Assembly: GCA_030710605.1 (NCBI GenBank)
Contig: CP092882.1
Location: 14,630,062 to 14,694,061 of the forward strand
Reading direction: 5' to 3'
Length of the DNA: 64,000 nt
From: Cordylochernes scorpioides
Taxonomy: Eukaryota; Arthropoda; Arachnida; Pseudoscorpiones; Chernetidae
Shown here: positions 19,936 through 29,871 of the stretch, one piece after another
Numbering within the stretch: the first letter of the stretch is position 1
How the letters are laid out: every line of letters starts with the position of its first letter
Made by a program: the position numbers and the translations under genes
The notes under the pieces: generated by a model
What the model saw: only the letters and a program-made list of their open reading frames with translations
Told to the model about the DNA's origin: nothing
Database searches by the model: none

Positions 19936-21266
19936 CACTGGTCAACAAGATTTTTGCACAAGAGAACCTGATTATGTTTCTAGTGTAACCTTTCATGCTG
20001 AACTCAAAAATCTAATCAGAAATTTCCCATCACGTATGGTTTTTGCGTGACGGTCTTTTTTTAGTATTGGGATAAATACAGTAAAAAATGCAAACAATGT
20101 CACGTAACTGGTTTATCAAAAAATATTTTTCTTTGTCCACAAAGAAATAGCATCTTATCTACATGTCCTGAATCCAAATATACCATTAGTTTTTTCTATT
20201 ACGCAATATTTCTGAGATAAACCTACTTGAAATTTGGAAATCTTGTTAATATATAGGCATATAAGAACGAAACATATTTATTTATTGAAAAGCAGTGACA
20301 GTGGATTTTCTTCTATACTTTGCTTGTGGTAGATCCCTCTTGAGTGTCCAGCAGTAGTCGGCAAGCATAGCGGGACTCTATTTACCTTGGTACCGCTTCT
20401 CCATGCTTGATATATCTTGATGAAACATCTCACCATGCTTATCGCCAACTGCGCCAAGATTGTCTGGAAAGAAATCTAGATGTGAATGCAGGAAATGGAT
20501 CTTGAGGGACATGTTGCATCCCAGTGCCTTGTAGGAAACCAACAGATCATTAACTATGTCTCGGTAATTTTCAACCTTGACACTTCCTAAAAAGTTTTTG
20601 CAAACGTTTCTAAAGGAATTCCATGCTGCTGCTTCAACTTCATTCAAACTATTTTGAAAATTTCCATCCTTCTGCAATTCTCGAATCTGAGGTCCAACGA
20701 AAATGCCTTCTTTAATCTTCGCTTCACTTATACTATAAAATTTTTGTTTTAGGTAGGCAAATCCACTGGCATTTCGATCCATTGCCTTGACAAAGTTCTT
20801 CATTAATCCCAGTTCAATATGTAATGGTGGCAAGTAAATATTTTCTGAATCGATCAGGGGTAGATTTGCAATATTTTTATATCCTGGAGTAAATATTTTA
20901 CGGTTTGGCCAGATTTTTTTAATGTAATGCCTTTCCCTATCTCTGTTATCCCACTCACACAGAAAACAACAAAATTTTGTATATCCAAGCTGTAATCCAC
21001 GCATGAGAGCAACGACTTTCAAATCGCTGCATATTTTCCAACCTATCTTTCATATTCTATCTTTTTCAAAAGCAGTTTCATGTTTTCGTATGTCTCTTTC
21101 ATGTTGGATGCATGTATTTATCCCAATACTAAAAAAAGACCGTCAGGCAAAAACCATGGGTGATGGGAAATTTCTGATTAGATTTTTGAGTTCAGCATGA
21201 AAAGTTACACTAGAAACACCATCAGGTTCTCTTGTGCAAAAAAAAAGTTTTTTTGTAGACCTGTGT
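19936..21266 (-). mobile_element. TIR element carrying an uncharacterised gene
   Basis: About 120 bp at 19955-20075 recurs inverted at 21118-21242 (TTTCATGCTGAACTCAAAAA and its complement). Outer ends CACTGGTC and, inverted, CACAGGTC. One broken gene on the minus strand lies between the arms. The arms contain a peptide-like reading (FHAELKNLIRNFPS), so part of a coding sequence has probably been duplicated into both ends. Transposon class unknown. Confidence 0.55.
20282..21102 (-). pseudogene. Uncharacterised TE-associated protein, broken
   Basis: The coding match starts at the ATG complementary to 21100-21102 (MKETYENMKLLLKKIEYE), shifts frame near 21030, and runs on through DLKVVALMRGLQLGYTKFCC, FLCEWDNRDRERHY and KIHFLHSHLDFFPDNLG to GEMFHQDISSMEKRYQGK. 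There an in-frame TAG (20378-20380) stands where Trp is expected. After it the frame continues in register (MLADYCWTLKRDLPQAKY) to a TAA at 20282-20284. I recall very similar uncharacterised proteins in many copies in arthropod and cnidarian genomes, but no function. Visible features: a Cys pair (CCFLCEW) and His-rich HFLHSH plus FHQD, which could bind metal. The sequence suggests a mobile-element protein because of the surrounding inverted repeats. Confidence 0.6.
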
Positions 21267-21585
21267 AATCAATCACAAAATTTGAAAGAAAAGATATTCC
21301 ATTACCGACCACTCAGAGACTGATAATTTGTCAATTTGCATTGTCATCAGGTTTGAGCAAGTGACACAACATTTTATGCTTATAGGTGTGCCCTGTATAT
21401 AGTATCATGATAGTGAATACGAGAAGTCGTTCAAATCAAAATTTAAAAAAATTTAAGAATTTATTGATATCATAAAAGTGTTGAAAACCATAAAGATTTA
21501 TTGAAGATCAAGACTATTTTAATATGCAATAGGTGATTCACATCGTAGCAGTTCAATTAAATGACAAATATAAGTATTAATATAT

Positions 21586-22050
21586 ACAACATAAAGTTGT
21601 GGAAAGATTATATTCATGTACCTATAGAGGATTTCTCCCTTTAATTATACATCAGAACGATGCATTATATTCATCGCCCTAGTAAAAAAAATACTAGTGA
21701 TGATAAAGAATGAGCCACAACACCAGTTTTGGAAAATTCAGAAAAATTTCAACCTATATACCATGGATTCGGGCTATGGCCCTCATCAGTACAGGGGCGG
21801 CTTCGATTTCATAACATCCTACGAGTGGGAATATAAAATAGGCCGAATTTACCAAACCAGTTTTCAAGCTGGTGAAGTGTCAAGAGCCGATTTTCAGGTA
21901 AGAATACAACATAAAGTTGTAGGAGGATAATATTCATGTACCAAAAAAGATTTACCTGTCCCTTTAATTATGCATCAGAACGAAGCAGTGTTAATCACCC
22001 TAGTAAAAAACTTTACTAGTGATGCTAAAGAATGAGTCACAACACTAATT
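21586..22050 (-). repeat. Family E, ~320-bp direct repeat, 1.4 units
   Basis: ACAACATAAAGTTGT at 21586 recurs at 21906, and the following 140 bp (ATATTCATGTACC, CATCAGAACGA, GAATGAGCCACAACACC) are repeated in order. The complete unit contains one hammerhead on the minus strand; the second unit is cut off before its ribozyme. Other copies: 17500-17620, 23520-23830, 38580-38810. Confidence 0.7.
21751..21800 (-). ncRNA. Hammerhead, family E, one core-adjacent change
   Basis: Minus strand: CCUGUA, CUGAUGA, GGGC-CAUA-GCCC, GAA, then UCC-AU-GGU, A, UAUAGG. Stem I pairs over 6 bp with one G-U. Position 15.1 is U instead of A, so the 15.1-16.1 pair is lost. Triplet GUA. Probably weak or inactive. 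Confidence 0.65.
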
Positions 22051-22149
22051 TTAAAGGGAGAGGTGTCTCCTTTTGTGCATATGAATATCATCCCCCCAAA
22101 ACTTCATGATATATACATTACATAACATATTTACGAACGGAAAAATATG

Positions 22150-22221
22150 TCCAGGGTAGCCTAGTGGACATGGCATCTGCCCGGTAAGCGGAACACTGTG
22201 GGTTCGTTTCCCATCCCTGGA
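22150..22221 (+). tRNA. tRNA-like sequence, probably tRNA-derived repeat head
   Basis: 72 nt fold as a cloverleaf: acceptor TCCAGGG/CCCTGGA (7 pairs), D arm GCC/GGC, anticodon arm TCTGC/GCGGA with loop CCGGTAA (anticodon position GGT), T arm GTGGG/CCCAT. The A box TAGCCTAGTGG is perfect; the B box GGTTCGTTTCC has one change. Position 33 is C where real tRNAs have U. The sequence continues directly into a foldback arm shared with 58563-58885, so it is more likely a pol III repeat head or pseudogene than a working tRNA-Thr. Confidence 0.5.
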
Positions 22222-22384
22222 CACTTTATTTTTCTGTTTATCATTACTCTTCATAATACATCCTTTCATACTTCATGCCTAAGGATAGAAATAATCGTTA
22301 TTTCTTCTTAAAATAAATTTCGATTTTTCGTTCAAAAGAAACACATGCGGGATAATTTCAAATGTCGGTCTACAATATATACAT

Positions 22385-22735
22385 TACTAGACGGGATTGA
22401 CCCGTGTGCATATCTACCCGAGTGATATATATTTAGATAAGATTTTTTTTATAATTGTTTGTTATTAGCATTATATATTTGTTTGCATCAGCATAATTTA
22501 ATCTAATCTTTGATAGAGGGCGCTGCTCGTTAGCTATGTAGAATAATTTGAATATATAGTTTTAATAATTGATTTATATATTTTCTAAAATAGCCTATCA
22601 TCTTCCCCGTATTATTTTACCTATGTATGGAAATTTTAGTTTGAATTAGTGAACTATTGCGAATTTGTATACCGGACATACAAACAAACAAACATACAAA
22701 CATTGATTTTTATATATATAGATATCCCGCACATT
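22385..22735 (+). repeat. Family H, RTE-associated-like dispersed repeat
   Basis: Starts ACTAGACGGGATTGACCCGT and ends with CATACAAACAAACAAACATA before a TATATAGATA tail. Copies at 48725-49105 (minus) and 58130-58495 (plus), where the first 30 bp also read ACCCGGGCTTCGCCCCGGGG. This layout resembles short non-autonomous RTE-type elements of arthropods. It contains GATAGAGGGCGCTG. Confidence 0.55.
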
Positions 22736-22739
22736 CCGA

Positions 22740-23092
22740 TAAATAGTCAAAATTTTCAAATGATTCTGAAAGTAGATTGAGAGAGAGGCTAACGCCGTGG
22801 TCGAGTGAAAGCCTTGAAGAAAATTGTTTATGTATAGAGGAAGAAGGATTTAATGCCAGAAGTCCCAATGTTGGCAGGATGTCAATTGGCTAAGACAAAT
22901 CATGTGACTCACCATCCATTTAGAGAGAGTAGGGTGAAACTAAGTTATTTCTATAAAGTATTTGTTTGGGAAAATATTCTGCTTTCTCATTTTTGGAAAC
23001 GTTCGTTGGCAGTGAAAACTGATTTCATTTTAGACGTGCCAACTCTCTTCACTATGGCCTTGGTTTCTTCAAACTTGACAGGAATTGAGAAA
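22740..23092 (+). other. No gene recognised
   Basis: A 95-codon open frame begins at 22853 (MPEVPMLAGCQLAKTNHVTH) but its last part runs into the family G repeat and it has no recognisable domain. Probably chance. Confidence 0.3.
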
Positions 23093-23094
23093 AA

Positions 23095-23360
23095 TAGAAC
23101 AAATGTGATATTATACTGGGATAAGGTGCATAAATTATGAAAAAGGCATCTCCTTATGGCTTGCGCCATCTATCGGAATAAATATCAACTATTCTCGTTG
23201 CTTTTTAATTATTCCAGAATTGGCCAAATTAATCAAGAATGGGTATTCGGTCAATTCTGGAATAATTAAAAATCAACGAAAATAGTTGATATTTTTTCCT
23301 ATAGATGGCGCAAGCCATCAGCAACTTTCAGTTGCACGATAAGGAGATACCTTTTTCATA
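23095..23360. repeat. Family G foldback
   Basis: GCGCCATCTATCGGAATAAA, then ATTATTCCAGAATTG, face their complements at 23245-23310, with a loop of about 40 bp. A cleaner copy is at 56930-57175. The outer part GCAACTTTCAGTTGC is itself a small hairpin. Confidence 0.75.
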
Positions 23361-23519
23361 ATTGCCAGTAATTGACAGTTTCATGGCAGGAATTCGTACA
23401 AGCCGCTGTATGACAGTAGATATTTCTGTTAGTTATTTATACAGATCCAATTTGTCCTTATTTCTTGGAACTCCAACACTCCACAGAGTGTATCATCTAT
23501 TTAACTGCCCTTTTTTTCT

Positions 23520-23830
23520 GAGTACATGATGCATCTGAACGATGCACTGTTCGTCATTCTTTTTACACTTTAGTAATGGTAATCAAGAAAGAGTCACAAC
23601 ACTAGTTTTGTAAAATTCATATCAAAGGCCAACCATGGTTTAACTCTTTGTCCCTCATCAGTACATAGGCAGCTTCGATTTCATTACATCCAACGAGAGG
23701 GGATTTGAAATTGATCGAATTTACCAAACAGGTTTTCAAGCTGCTAGAGTAGCAAGATTTTCAGGTAAGAATACAACATAAAGCTGCGGAAGGATGATAT
23801 TCATGTACTGAAGTAGTTTTCATTACTTCT
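23520..23830 (-). repeat. Family E copy with decayed hammerhead
   Basis: Matches 21660-21960 (GAACGATGCACTGTTC end, TTTCAAGCTG, TCAGGTAAGAATACAACATA). The ribozyme portion is at 23621-23670. Confidence 0.65.
23621..23670 (-). ncRNA. Decayed hammerhead, family E
   Basis: CUGAUGA is intact, but the second core element reads UAA instead of GAA (G12 lost) and stem II is only partly paired. Triplet GUU. Expected inactive. Confidence 0.5.
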
Positions 23831-23989
23831 TGGACTACTTCTGTTTGTTCTTGAATCATTGACCTATCTACCAAACTGGCTGTCAGCGTGGATTCCTCGT
23901 CAACTCGTGTTCAGTTCTACAAACCACCGTGACTAGAACTGTATACTAGACTACTAAACAACCCCGGGATTGGCCTTCGACACTCCACT

Positions 23990-24126
23990 TTTATGTATTT
24001 TTCTCTCTTCATGACATATTACTTACATTCATGGATAATACTTAAAGAAGTTGTACCTTTTAGCGTGCTATATCGGTATTTAGACAATAACTCTGAAAGA
24101 TATTTGATACAGTGACCTTTATTGAG
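23990..24126. repeat. Satellite S1 single monomer
   Basis: One long-form monomer (AAAGAAGTTGTACCTTTTAG, CAATAACTCTGAAAGATAT, GTGACCTTTATTG). It leads directly into a SINE. Confidence 0.55.
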
Positions 24127-24425
24127 GAGATTTGTGGAAGGATGGTCTAAACCGTTGGTTTTCGACCGCTACAACCCGGTATCGAATCCCGTATTGGGCA
24201 CTTTTTTTCTAATAAAAAAAAAAATGCTCCAATTACCCCTGATTCTTGCAAAGGTTCAACCCACCAGCAAGTGGAAGTAACCTAACGAGGCTCTGGCACA
24301 TTTGGCACATTTGTAAGTGCAAAGTCGAGCTGATTTTCGCATGTATAGACATGTGGTGCATTTACAGTAAAAGCAGTCATCAACTTCTACCCATCATGAT
24401 TATCATGGCCTGTACACGTATACTA
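24127..24425 (+). repeat. SINE, tRNA-like head with shared body
   Basis: The head has a degenerate B-box region (CCCGGTATCGAATCCCG); the body has ATGCTCCAATTACCCCTGAT, AACGAGGCTCTGGCACATTT, GTAAGTGCAAAGTCGAGCTG and CAGTAAAAGCAGTCATCAAC. The same body follows different heads at 25205-25430, 36935-37230 and 39695-39892. Confidence 0.6.
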
Positions 24426-24570
24426 GGGATAATAATAATTTTAAAAAACCTTTATTGAAGACACACGAAATGGCCAAGTGTGAAAAAATTACTTCAGTCT
24501 CCTTAAACAAAACAAACGACCAGCCACCTAAAATATTTTCACTTCCTCAAGTTTTGTTTCAAAGAGTACA

Positions 24571-24790
24571 CAGTAAACTCTCCTATAACGCGATTAATGT
24601 GTTCCGTGTTGTATGAAATCGCGTTATAGGAATTCGCGTTGTATGAAAATAAAACTTGTATAACGCGAATGTTGTATGGGTAAATTGTTTTATTTTATAA
24701 CACGTTATACGAAAATTCGCCTTGTATAAATAAATTTGTCGCAATTTTTTTATCGCGTTGTAAAAACTCGAGTTATAGGAGAGTCTACTA
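24571..24790. mobile_element. Pogo-like MITE
   Basis: Ends CAGTAAACTCTCCTATAACG and, inverted, CGAGTTATAGGAGAGTCTAC. The interior repeats GCGTTATA- and GTTGTATGAAAAT-type segments in both orientations. No gene. Confidence 0.7.
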
Positions 24791-24799
24791 TATTAATAG

Positions 24800-25200
24800 G
24801 TAAAAAAGACTTATCACACCTAAATATATAACCATAGAGTTTTATAAAAACAAACAATAAGATAAAATCAATGTGTTTACAGATGGGAATTCTATAGGAC
24901 CTTGAGTTCAACGCTGCCGTGAAAGAAAAATCGATGTTGCCAAATATATTGATAGCTTATCGATTTATTGACTGTAACCATCTTCGCTATTTTCGATCAA
25001 TACATACTGGCACGGCATTCTTAAAAAACATTCATTTCGTGTGAGAATATAGCCATTATTGATACAGCGCTCGGCCTTCGTGGAAAACTATCTTAATGTG
25101 TTTTGTACACTTCATCTCTTCTCCACAATTCCTGTCACCGTTCTACTAGATCATCAAACCAATTTCCTTCTATAGTCTATCTCTCCTTTCATTCACTCCA
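24800..25200. other. No gene seen
   Basis: Moderately AT-rich sequence without recognisable repeats or open frames, apart from short T-rich stretches. Confidence 0.35.
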
Positions 25201-25204
25201 TAGT

Positions 25205-25430
25205 TTATCCATATACACCATGGTTAAAAACATTACAAACATTTAAAAATTATTTACCCAAGTATACGTGATGCAGGCCATGATGGGTAGTTAGCGACTG
25301 CTTTTACTGCAAATGCATCACAAGGTCACTTGTCGAAAGTCCCTGGTAGGGATGGATCTTTGATACAATCTGTAGCCATCTTTTTCAAAAAAAAAGTTGC
25401 AAATGCGGGAATCGATCCCGAACCATGTCT
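25205..25430 (-). repeat. SINE copy, minus strand
   Basis: On the minus strand a tRNA-type segment GGTTCGGGATCGATTCCCGC is followed, after a divergent middle, by the shared tail GCAGTAAAAGCAGTCGCTAA and CATCATGGCCTGCAT. Confidence 0.5.
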
Positions 25431-25498
25431 ATATAAAAAAAACAACGTTTAATACTACTCTTTCAACAACCCCGACGCCACAACCATAAATTGAAATA

Positions 25499-25891
25499 CA
25501 GGGTGATCCAAAAGTCCCGCACTATTTTAAAAATTAATAACTCCGCGAATATTTGCGCTAGAGCAATGCGGTAAACACCATTGTATTCAGGATGCAATGG
25601 GATTTTTTATGGCAAATAATGAAAAATTCGAAATTTATTTTAGTTACAATTTTACTCTCCAGATGGCGCTCTACCAGAATCAGAGATTCAGTGGCCAAAT
25701 TGTTTGATAAATTGAAAAATATAACTGATCGACACGTATTTTTCCTTTTTGAATACCAGGAAAGAACCCTAATAATATCAAATAACAAATTAATAAAACA
25801 CCACTTTGCCAAAAGTATGAAGAATTGGTTAACGATTTTCAAATACAATTAGAGATATGTAAAATAGGTAATTGCAAATTAAAGCATGTAG
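25499..25891 (+). repeat. Left terminal inverted repeat
   Basis: Pairs with 36360-36753 with only scattered differences. It includes TCCAGATGGCGCTCTACCAG. It is open in one frame for 86 codons on each strand, but the translations match only the other TIR and look accidental. Confidence 0.85.
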
Positions 25892-26470
25892 CAAAAATAT
25901 TTATATTTTATATAGGGTTTTGTGAAATAGAATGAATGTTTGAAAAACACTGCTGATATCAATACACGAATTTTTGAAATGTTAATAAAGTACCAAAAAT
26001 TATGATGGCACTATTAATAGGATTTCTTGCTATAAGAAATGTGTAGTTTCTTGACTGATTGGCGACCCTTGACTATTTAACTGGATATTTGTCATGATCC
26101 AACAAATGAAATATAGAGGGGAGTGACAAAATATATTTGTCGTACTTTATTCCAAATATCCTATGGGCTTGTCAAATGTTATCATTATTATACTGTACAC
26201 AATTTTAAAAAATGTGTCCCCTCAAATTAAAATAATTTTTAAATCGACCTTTTGCGTTGTAAAACGTGGTAGTAAAATCATTTTGTATTATTTTTTTCAC
26301 AAAATTTCTAAAGTTATTGGTGTACAGAAAATATTCCTTATGCTATTTCTTCTAATGAGCGAAAAGCGAAAACTAAACATAAGGGGAAAATTTGTGTGTA
26401 CCAGTGTTATTCGAGAGGTTATAACACTCTGGTTTGCACGACATAATATGTGAGCAAATGACAAACAAAA
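25892..26470. other. Untranslated interior of the 11.3-kb element
   Basis: No recognisable gene; a 96-codon open frame at 26163-26453 has low-complexity hydrophobic content. This is probably sequence 3' of the transposase. Confidence 0.35.
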
Positions 26471-26599
26471 TATTACTGTTCACAAAAAAAAAGAGTCAAG
26501 ATGTGAGGACAGCATTCATTATTCCCATAACCCAGCACAAAGAGCTGCAAAATATTGGTAGATAATATAATACATGGCGGCTTATATAACACATGAGGT

Positions 26600-27325
26600 A
26601 ACTGCCTTCTCTCTTGTATTAGGTCACAATCCTTGCTCAATGTGACACCCTTCATTCTCAATCACCGCCTGCAGACGATAAATGACTGAATGGACAGCAT
26701 TAAATAACATATCTGTTGATATTGATAAAACGTGCCATCTGATAGAAGCCTTCAACATGGCCAATGTGGTAGGCCAGCATCGATAAACACACGATTTAAT
26801 GTACCCCCATAGACAAAAATCGCAAGGCGTCAAGTCTGGTGATCTTGGAGGCCACTGGTATATAAAGTGGCGACTTATCACACGATTTTCACCGAACGTA
26901 TCCTTCAGCAATTGTTTGGCACCTCGGGAGATATGAGGAGGTCCTCCATCTTTCATGAATGTTATTTCGCTTAGTGCTTTTGCCCTGCAATATGGGAATA
27001 CCCTTTTCTCTCAAAAGTTGAACATAACGTTCACCAGTTACAAAAACGGTTTTGAAAGTTCTCCCATTGATTTTTCAAAGAAAAATGGCCCAATAATAAA
27101 AGAAGTGAACCCACACAAAACTGTAACTCTAGGCTGGTAAAGTGGCATTTCTGTAAAAATCCTAGGGTTTTCTGTTGCCCAAATGCGGCTGTTTTGAATG
27201 TTAAATTCTCCGTTTAGAGATAAATGAGCATCATCTGACCACAGAACATTCGACAGACAGTTTTCATCAATATCAATTTGCCGGAAAACCCATGCAGCGA
27301 ATTCTTGACGCATCTCAAAATCGCC
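26600..27325 (-). pseudogene. IS630/Tc1-mariner-like transposase (DUF4817-associated type), broken
   Basis: Minus strand. The first part (27313-27050) has the first catalytic Asp in LWSDDAHLSLNG and then IWATENPRIF and FIIGPFFFE. A frameshift near 27045 puts VTGERYVQLLREKGIPIL in another frame, and the original frame resumes near 26965 with MKDGGPPHISRGAKQLLKD and WPPRSPDLTPCDFCLWGYIK, which holds the last acidic motif. The C terminus (VIYRLQAVIENEGCHIEQ) ends at 26624. The N-terminal DNA-binding half is missing: the reading stops where LINE sequence begins at about 27326. Family known from many arthropod genomes; inactive here. Confidence 0.75.
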
Positions 27326-29871
27326 AACTTTCAGCTCGTGAAATCTTTAAATTTTGTATGGGTACACACAATAGAGACATTAAGTGAAGCGTCTTCGGAT
27401 ATCACAATCATACTCGGCGAATTTAACGCTAAAAGTTCAATTTGGGGATCACCTTTCCAGGATAACAAAAGTCAGCAGGTTGAGGACATGCTAACCGACC
27501 TCGACATTACACCGTTAAATAACGAAAAGAACACCTATCTATCCAAGTCCACAGGCACAGAATCCGCAATAGACATCACAGCGATAAATTACAGCATCGC
27601 ACCCACAACACAATGGAAAATCCTGAGAGGCGCAATCAGTGACCACAGACCAATTTTAACAACCCTAAACTTCAAAATTGAGAATGTCCATTAGAATAAA
27701 AGAACATGGAACTTTAGGAAAGCCGACTTGAAAAAAATTCACAGAAAAGCTTGAAGAACTGTGCAACGAAAAATTGAATTACAGAACGCTTGACAAAAAC
27801 TTGGAAAAATTCTTTTCGAACATTTTAAAAGCTGCAAAAGCATCGATACCTATAGGTAGACGTAAAGACCTGTGGATACCTTACTGGAAGGACCACAACA
27901 TCGAGGCAATGATTTCAGAGAGAGAGACAATATCAATGAACTTCTTTAAAATATAAAACAGAAGAAAACAGAAAGGAACTCATTGAAATTAGTCACAAAA
28001 TAGAGCAAGAAATTTGGATATGCAAACAAGAAAAATAGCAGAATTCTGCGAAAAAATGGATCCAAGAAAGGACAGCCAACACTGGAATATGATTAGAGTG
28101 TTAGAGAACAATCAAAACCAACACCAATCCTCCAATACTCTAACCGATATGAATAGAACAGCGAGAACGAGAACAAACAGATGATTGACATAATTGCTGA
28201 ATATCTTTCAAGCACTTCCATAATCAACTATACGAATGAAGACAGGACTCTAAAAATAATATAAACCAGTTAGTTAAACAAGCAAGAAACTTCCATCAAC
28301 AAGATATTTTCTCGAGAGACTTCACACTGAATGAGCTAAACTTATCAATAAAAAAATCCAAGAGGTCACCAAGAGATAATCTAATCTTTGGTCAAATGAT
28401 TAAACACTTTGAAGACAAAGCTAATAATCAACTCCTACGAATACTGAACATTTCATGGCAAACTGGTAAACTACCAAAGAATTGGAAGATATCAATTATA
28501 GTGCCAATACTGAAGCCAAACAAAGATGCCAAGGAATACAAGAACTATCGGCCAATTGCTCTCACCAGCATACTTTGTAAAATACCAGAACGAATTATCC
28601 ACTCTAGGCTCATAGTCTGGCTCACTAACAATAATAAAATAAACCTCTACCAAACTGCCTATAGATCCCAGCACTGTACGACTGATCAACTGTTCTACTT
28701 CTGTCAATCAATAATATATACATTCCAGGAAAAACCGCCAAAGAAGACCACGGCTATATTCCTTGATATGACCTCAGCTTTTGATCGAGTGTGGAGGGAG
28801 AAATTACGTGAAAAGCTGCACAACATCGGAGTAAGAGGAAAAACCTTAATCTGGATTGCAGACTTCTTAAGGGGAAGAAGGTTAAAGGTTCGGGTCAATG
28901 GAGAATTTTCCAAGGAAGGAAGAACATGGGCTGGTGTAACTCAGGGATCTGTGCTCAGTCCTCTACTATATCTGCTATATATTAACGACATCCATCCTTA
29001 CCTCACTGAAGACACAATGGTTGCCTGTTATGCAGATGATATAGCCATATGGCACACAAGTAGCAGCATAGAAAAATCGTAAAAAATACTGAACACATCA
29101 ATGAGAGGACTGGAGAAGTGGGCAAAGGAACTCCAAATGACCATAAACCCAATAAAACCAAACCTATGCATCTTCTCCACTCACAGGGAAAAGGGCATAA
29201 ATATAACCACAAAATAAGCATAAACAAACAAATAATTGATAAAATTAGAAATACATAATACCTAGGTGTGATACTGCAGTCCTGGATCTTTCAAGTTGGT
29301 CTCGAGGACCACGCCATCATCATCTCCTAAGCGGCAAAGTACGCGATCTACGTATTCATCGTAGATCGCAAATTGCGTGGTGTCGCTGGAGACCCACTGG
29401 CGAATCTCCACCAAATTTTGCAGCGCTGGCAGAGGCGCCATATTCATTGTACATAGTGTATATAATGCATATTATCTTTTTTTAATAGTGCAGACTGTGC
29501 ATGTATTGACAAGATGCCAACAAAATTATTTTAATTATTATTGATGAGGAATTGGAATTTTCAGAACACATAATTAGCACCTCAAATAGAGCTATCAGAA
29601 AACTAAACATTCTGAGAAGGCTATGTGGAACAAATTGGGGAGCAAAACCCAGAATTCTCAGAACAACATACACCACCTTAATAAGGCCGATAATGGAATA
29701 TGCAACACTGGTCTGGGCTCCCTCAAGCTCATCACTAAAAGTAAGACTAGACAGTGTTCAAGCAAAAGCGGCCAAAATAATCACTGGTGCTGTTTCATCC
29801 ACCAACAATGAGAAAATTCAGAGAGAATGTGTTCTAGACCTACTCGCTCGAAAGCAGAAGACAAAATAAAA
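27326..29871 (+). pseudogene. Jockey-like LINE (endonuclease-RT), multiply broken
   Basis: Order: end of the apurinic-type endonuclease (ILGEFNAKSSIWGSP, AISDHRPIL; 27390-27690), spacer, then reverse transcriptase (KNYRPIALTSILCK, IFLDMTSAFDRVW, GVTQGSVLSPLLY and the catalytic CYADDIAIW at about 29030). Stops and frameshifts occur at 27700-28390 and at about 29080. A foreign 275-bp segment interrupts it at about 29270. The post-RT region continues at 29548 (RPIMEYATLVWAP) to a stop at 29869. Strongly 5' truncated. Jockey-group assignment is inference from motif order. Confidence 0.8.
29270..29545 (-). other. Inserted segment with unrecognised open frame
   Basis: Breaks the LINE between its GVIL and DEELEF codons. 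On the minus strand 29447-29262 reads MNMAPLPALQNLVEIRQW and on through an acidic DEYVDRVLCRLGDDDG stretch. Composition and codon use are richer in GC than the surroundings, which looks like real coding DNA. I do not recognise the protein. It could be a captured exon or part of an unknown retroelement. Confidence 0.4.

Noticed and set aside
22853-23140. 95-codon open frame as a possible small host gene.
   Set aside because: Its 3' part is family G repeat sequence and nothing in it is recognisable.
24127-24200. Possible functional tRNA at the SINE head.
   Set aside because: The T arm has an insertion, no acceptor stem pairs, and it continues into a repeated body.
25592-25852. 86-codon frames in both TIRs of the 11.3-kb element, apparently a conserved protein.
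   Set aside because: The conservation is explained by the terminal inverted repeats; both strands are open and no motif is present.
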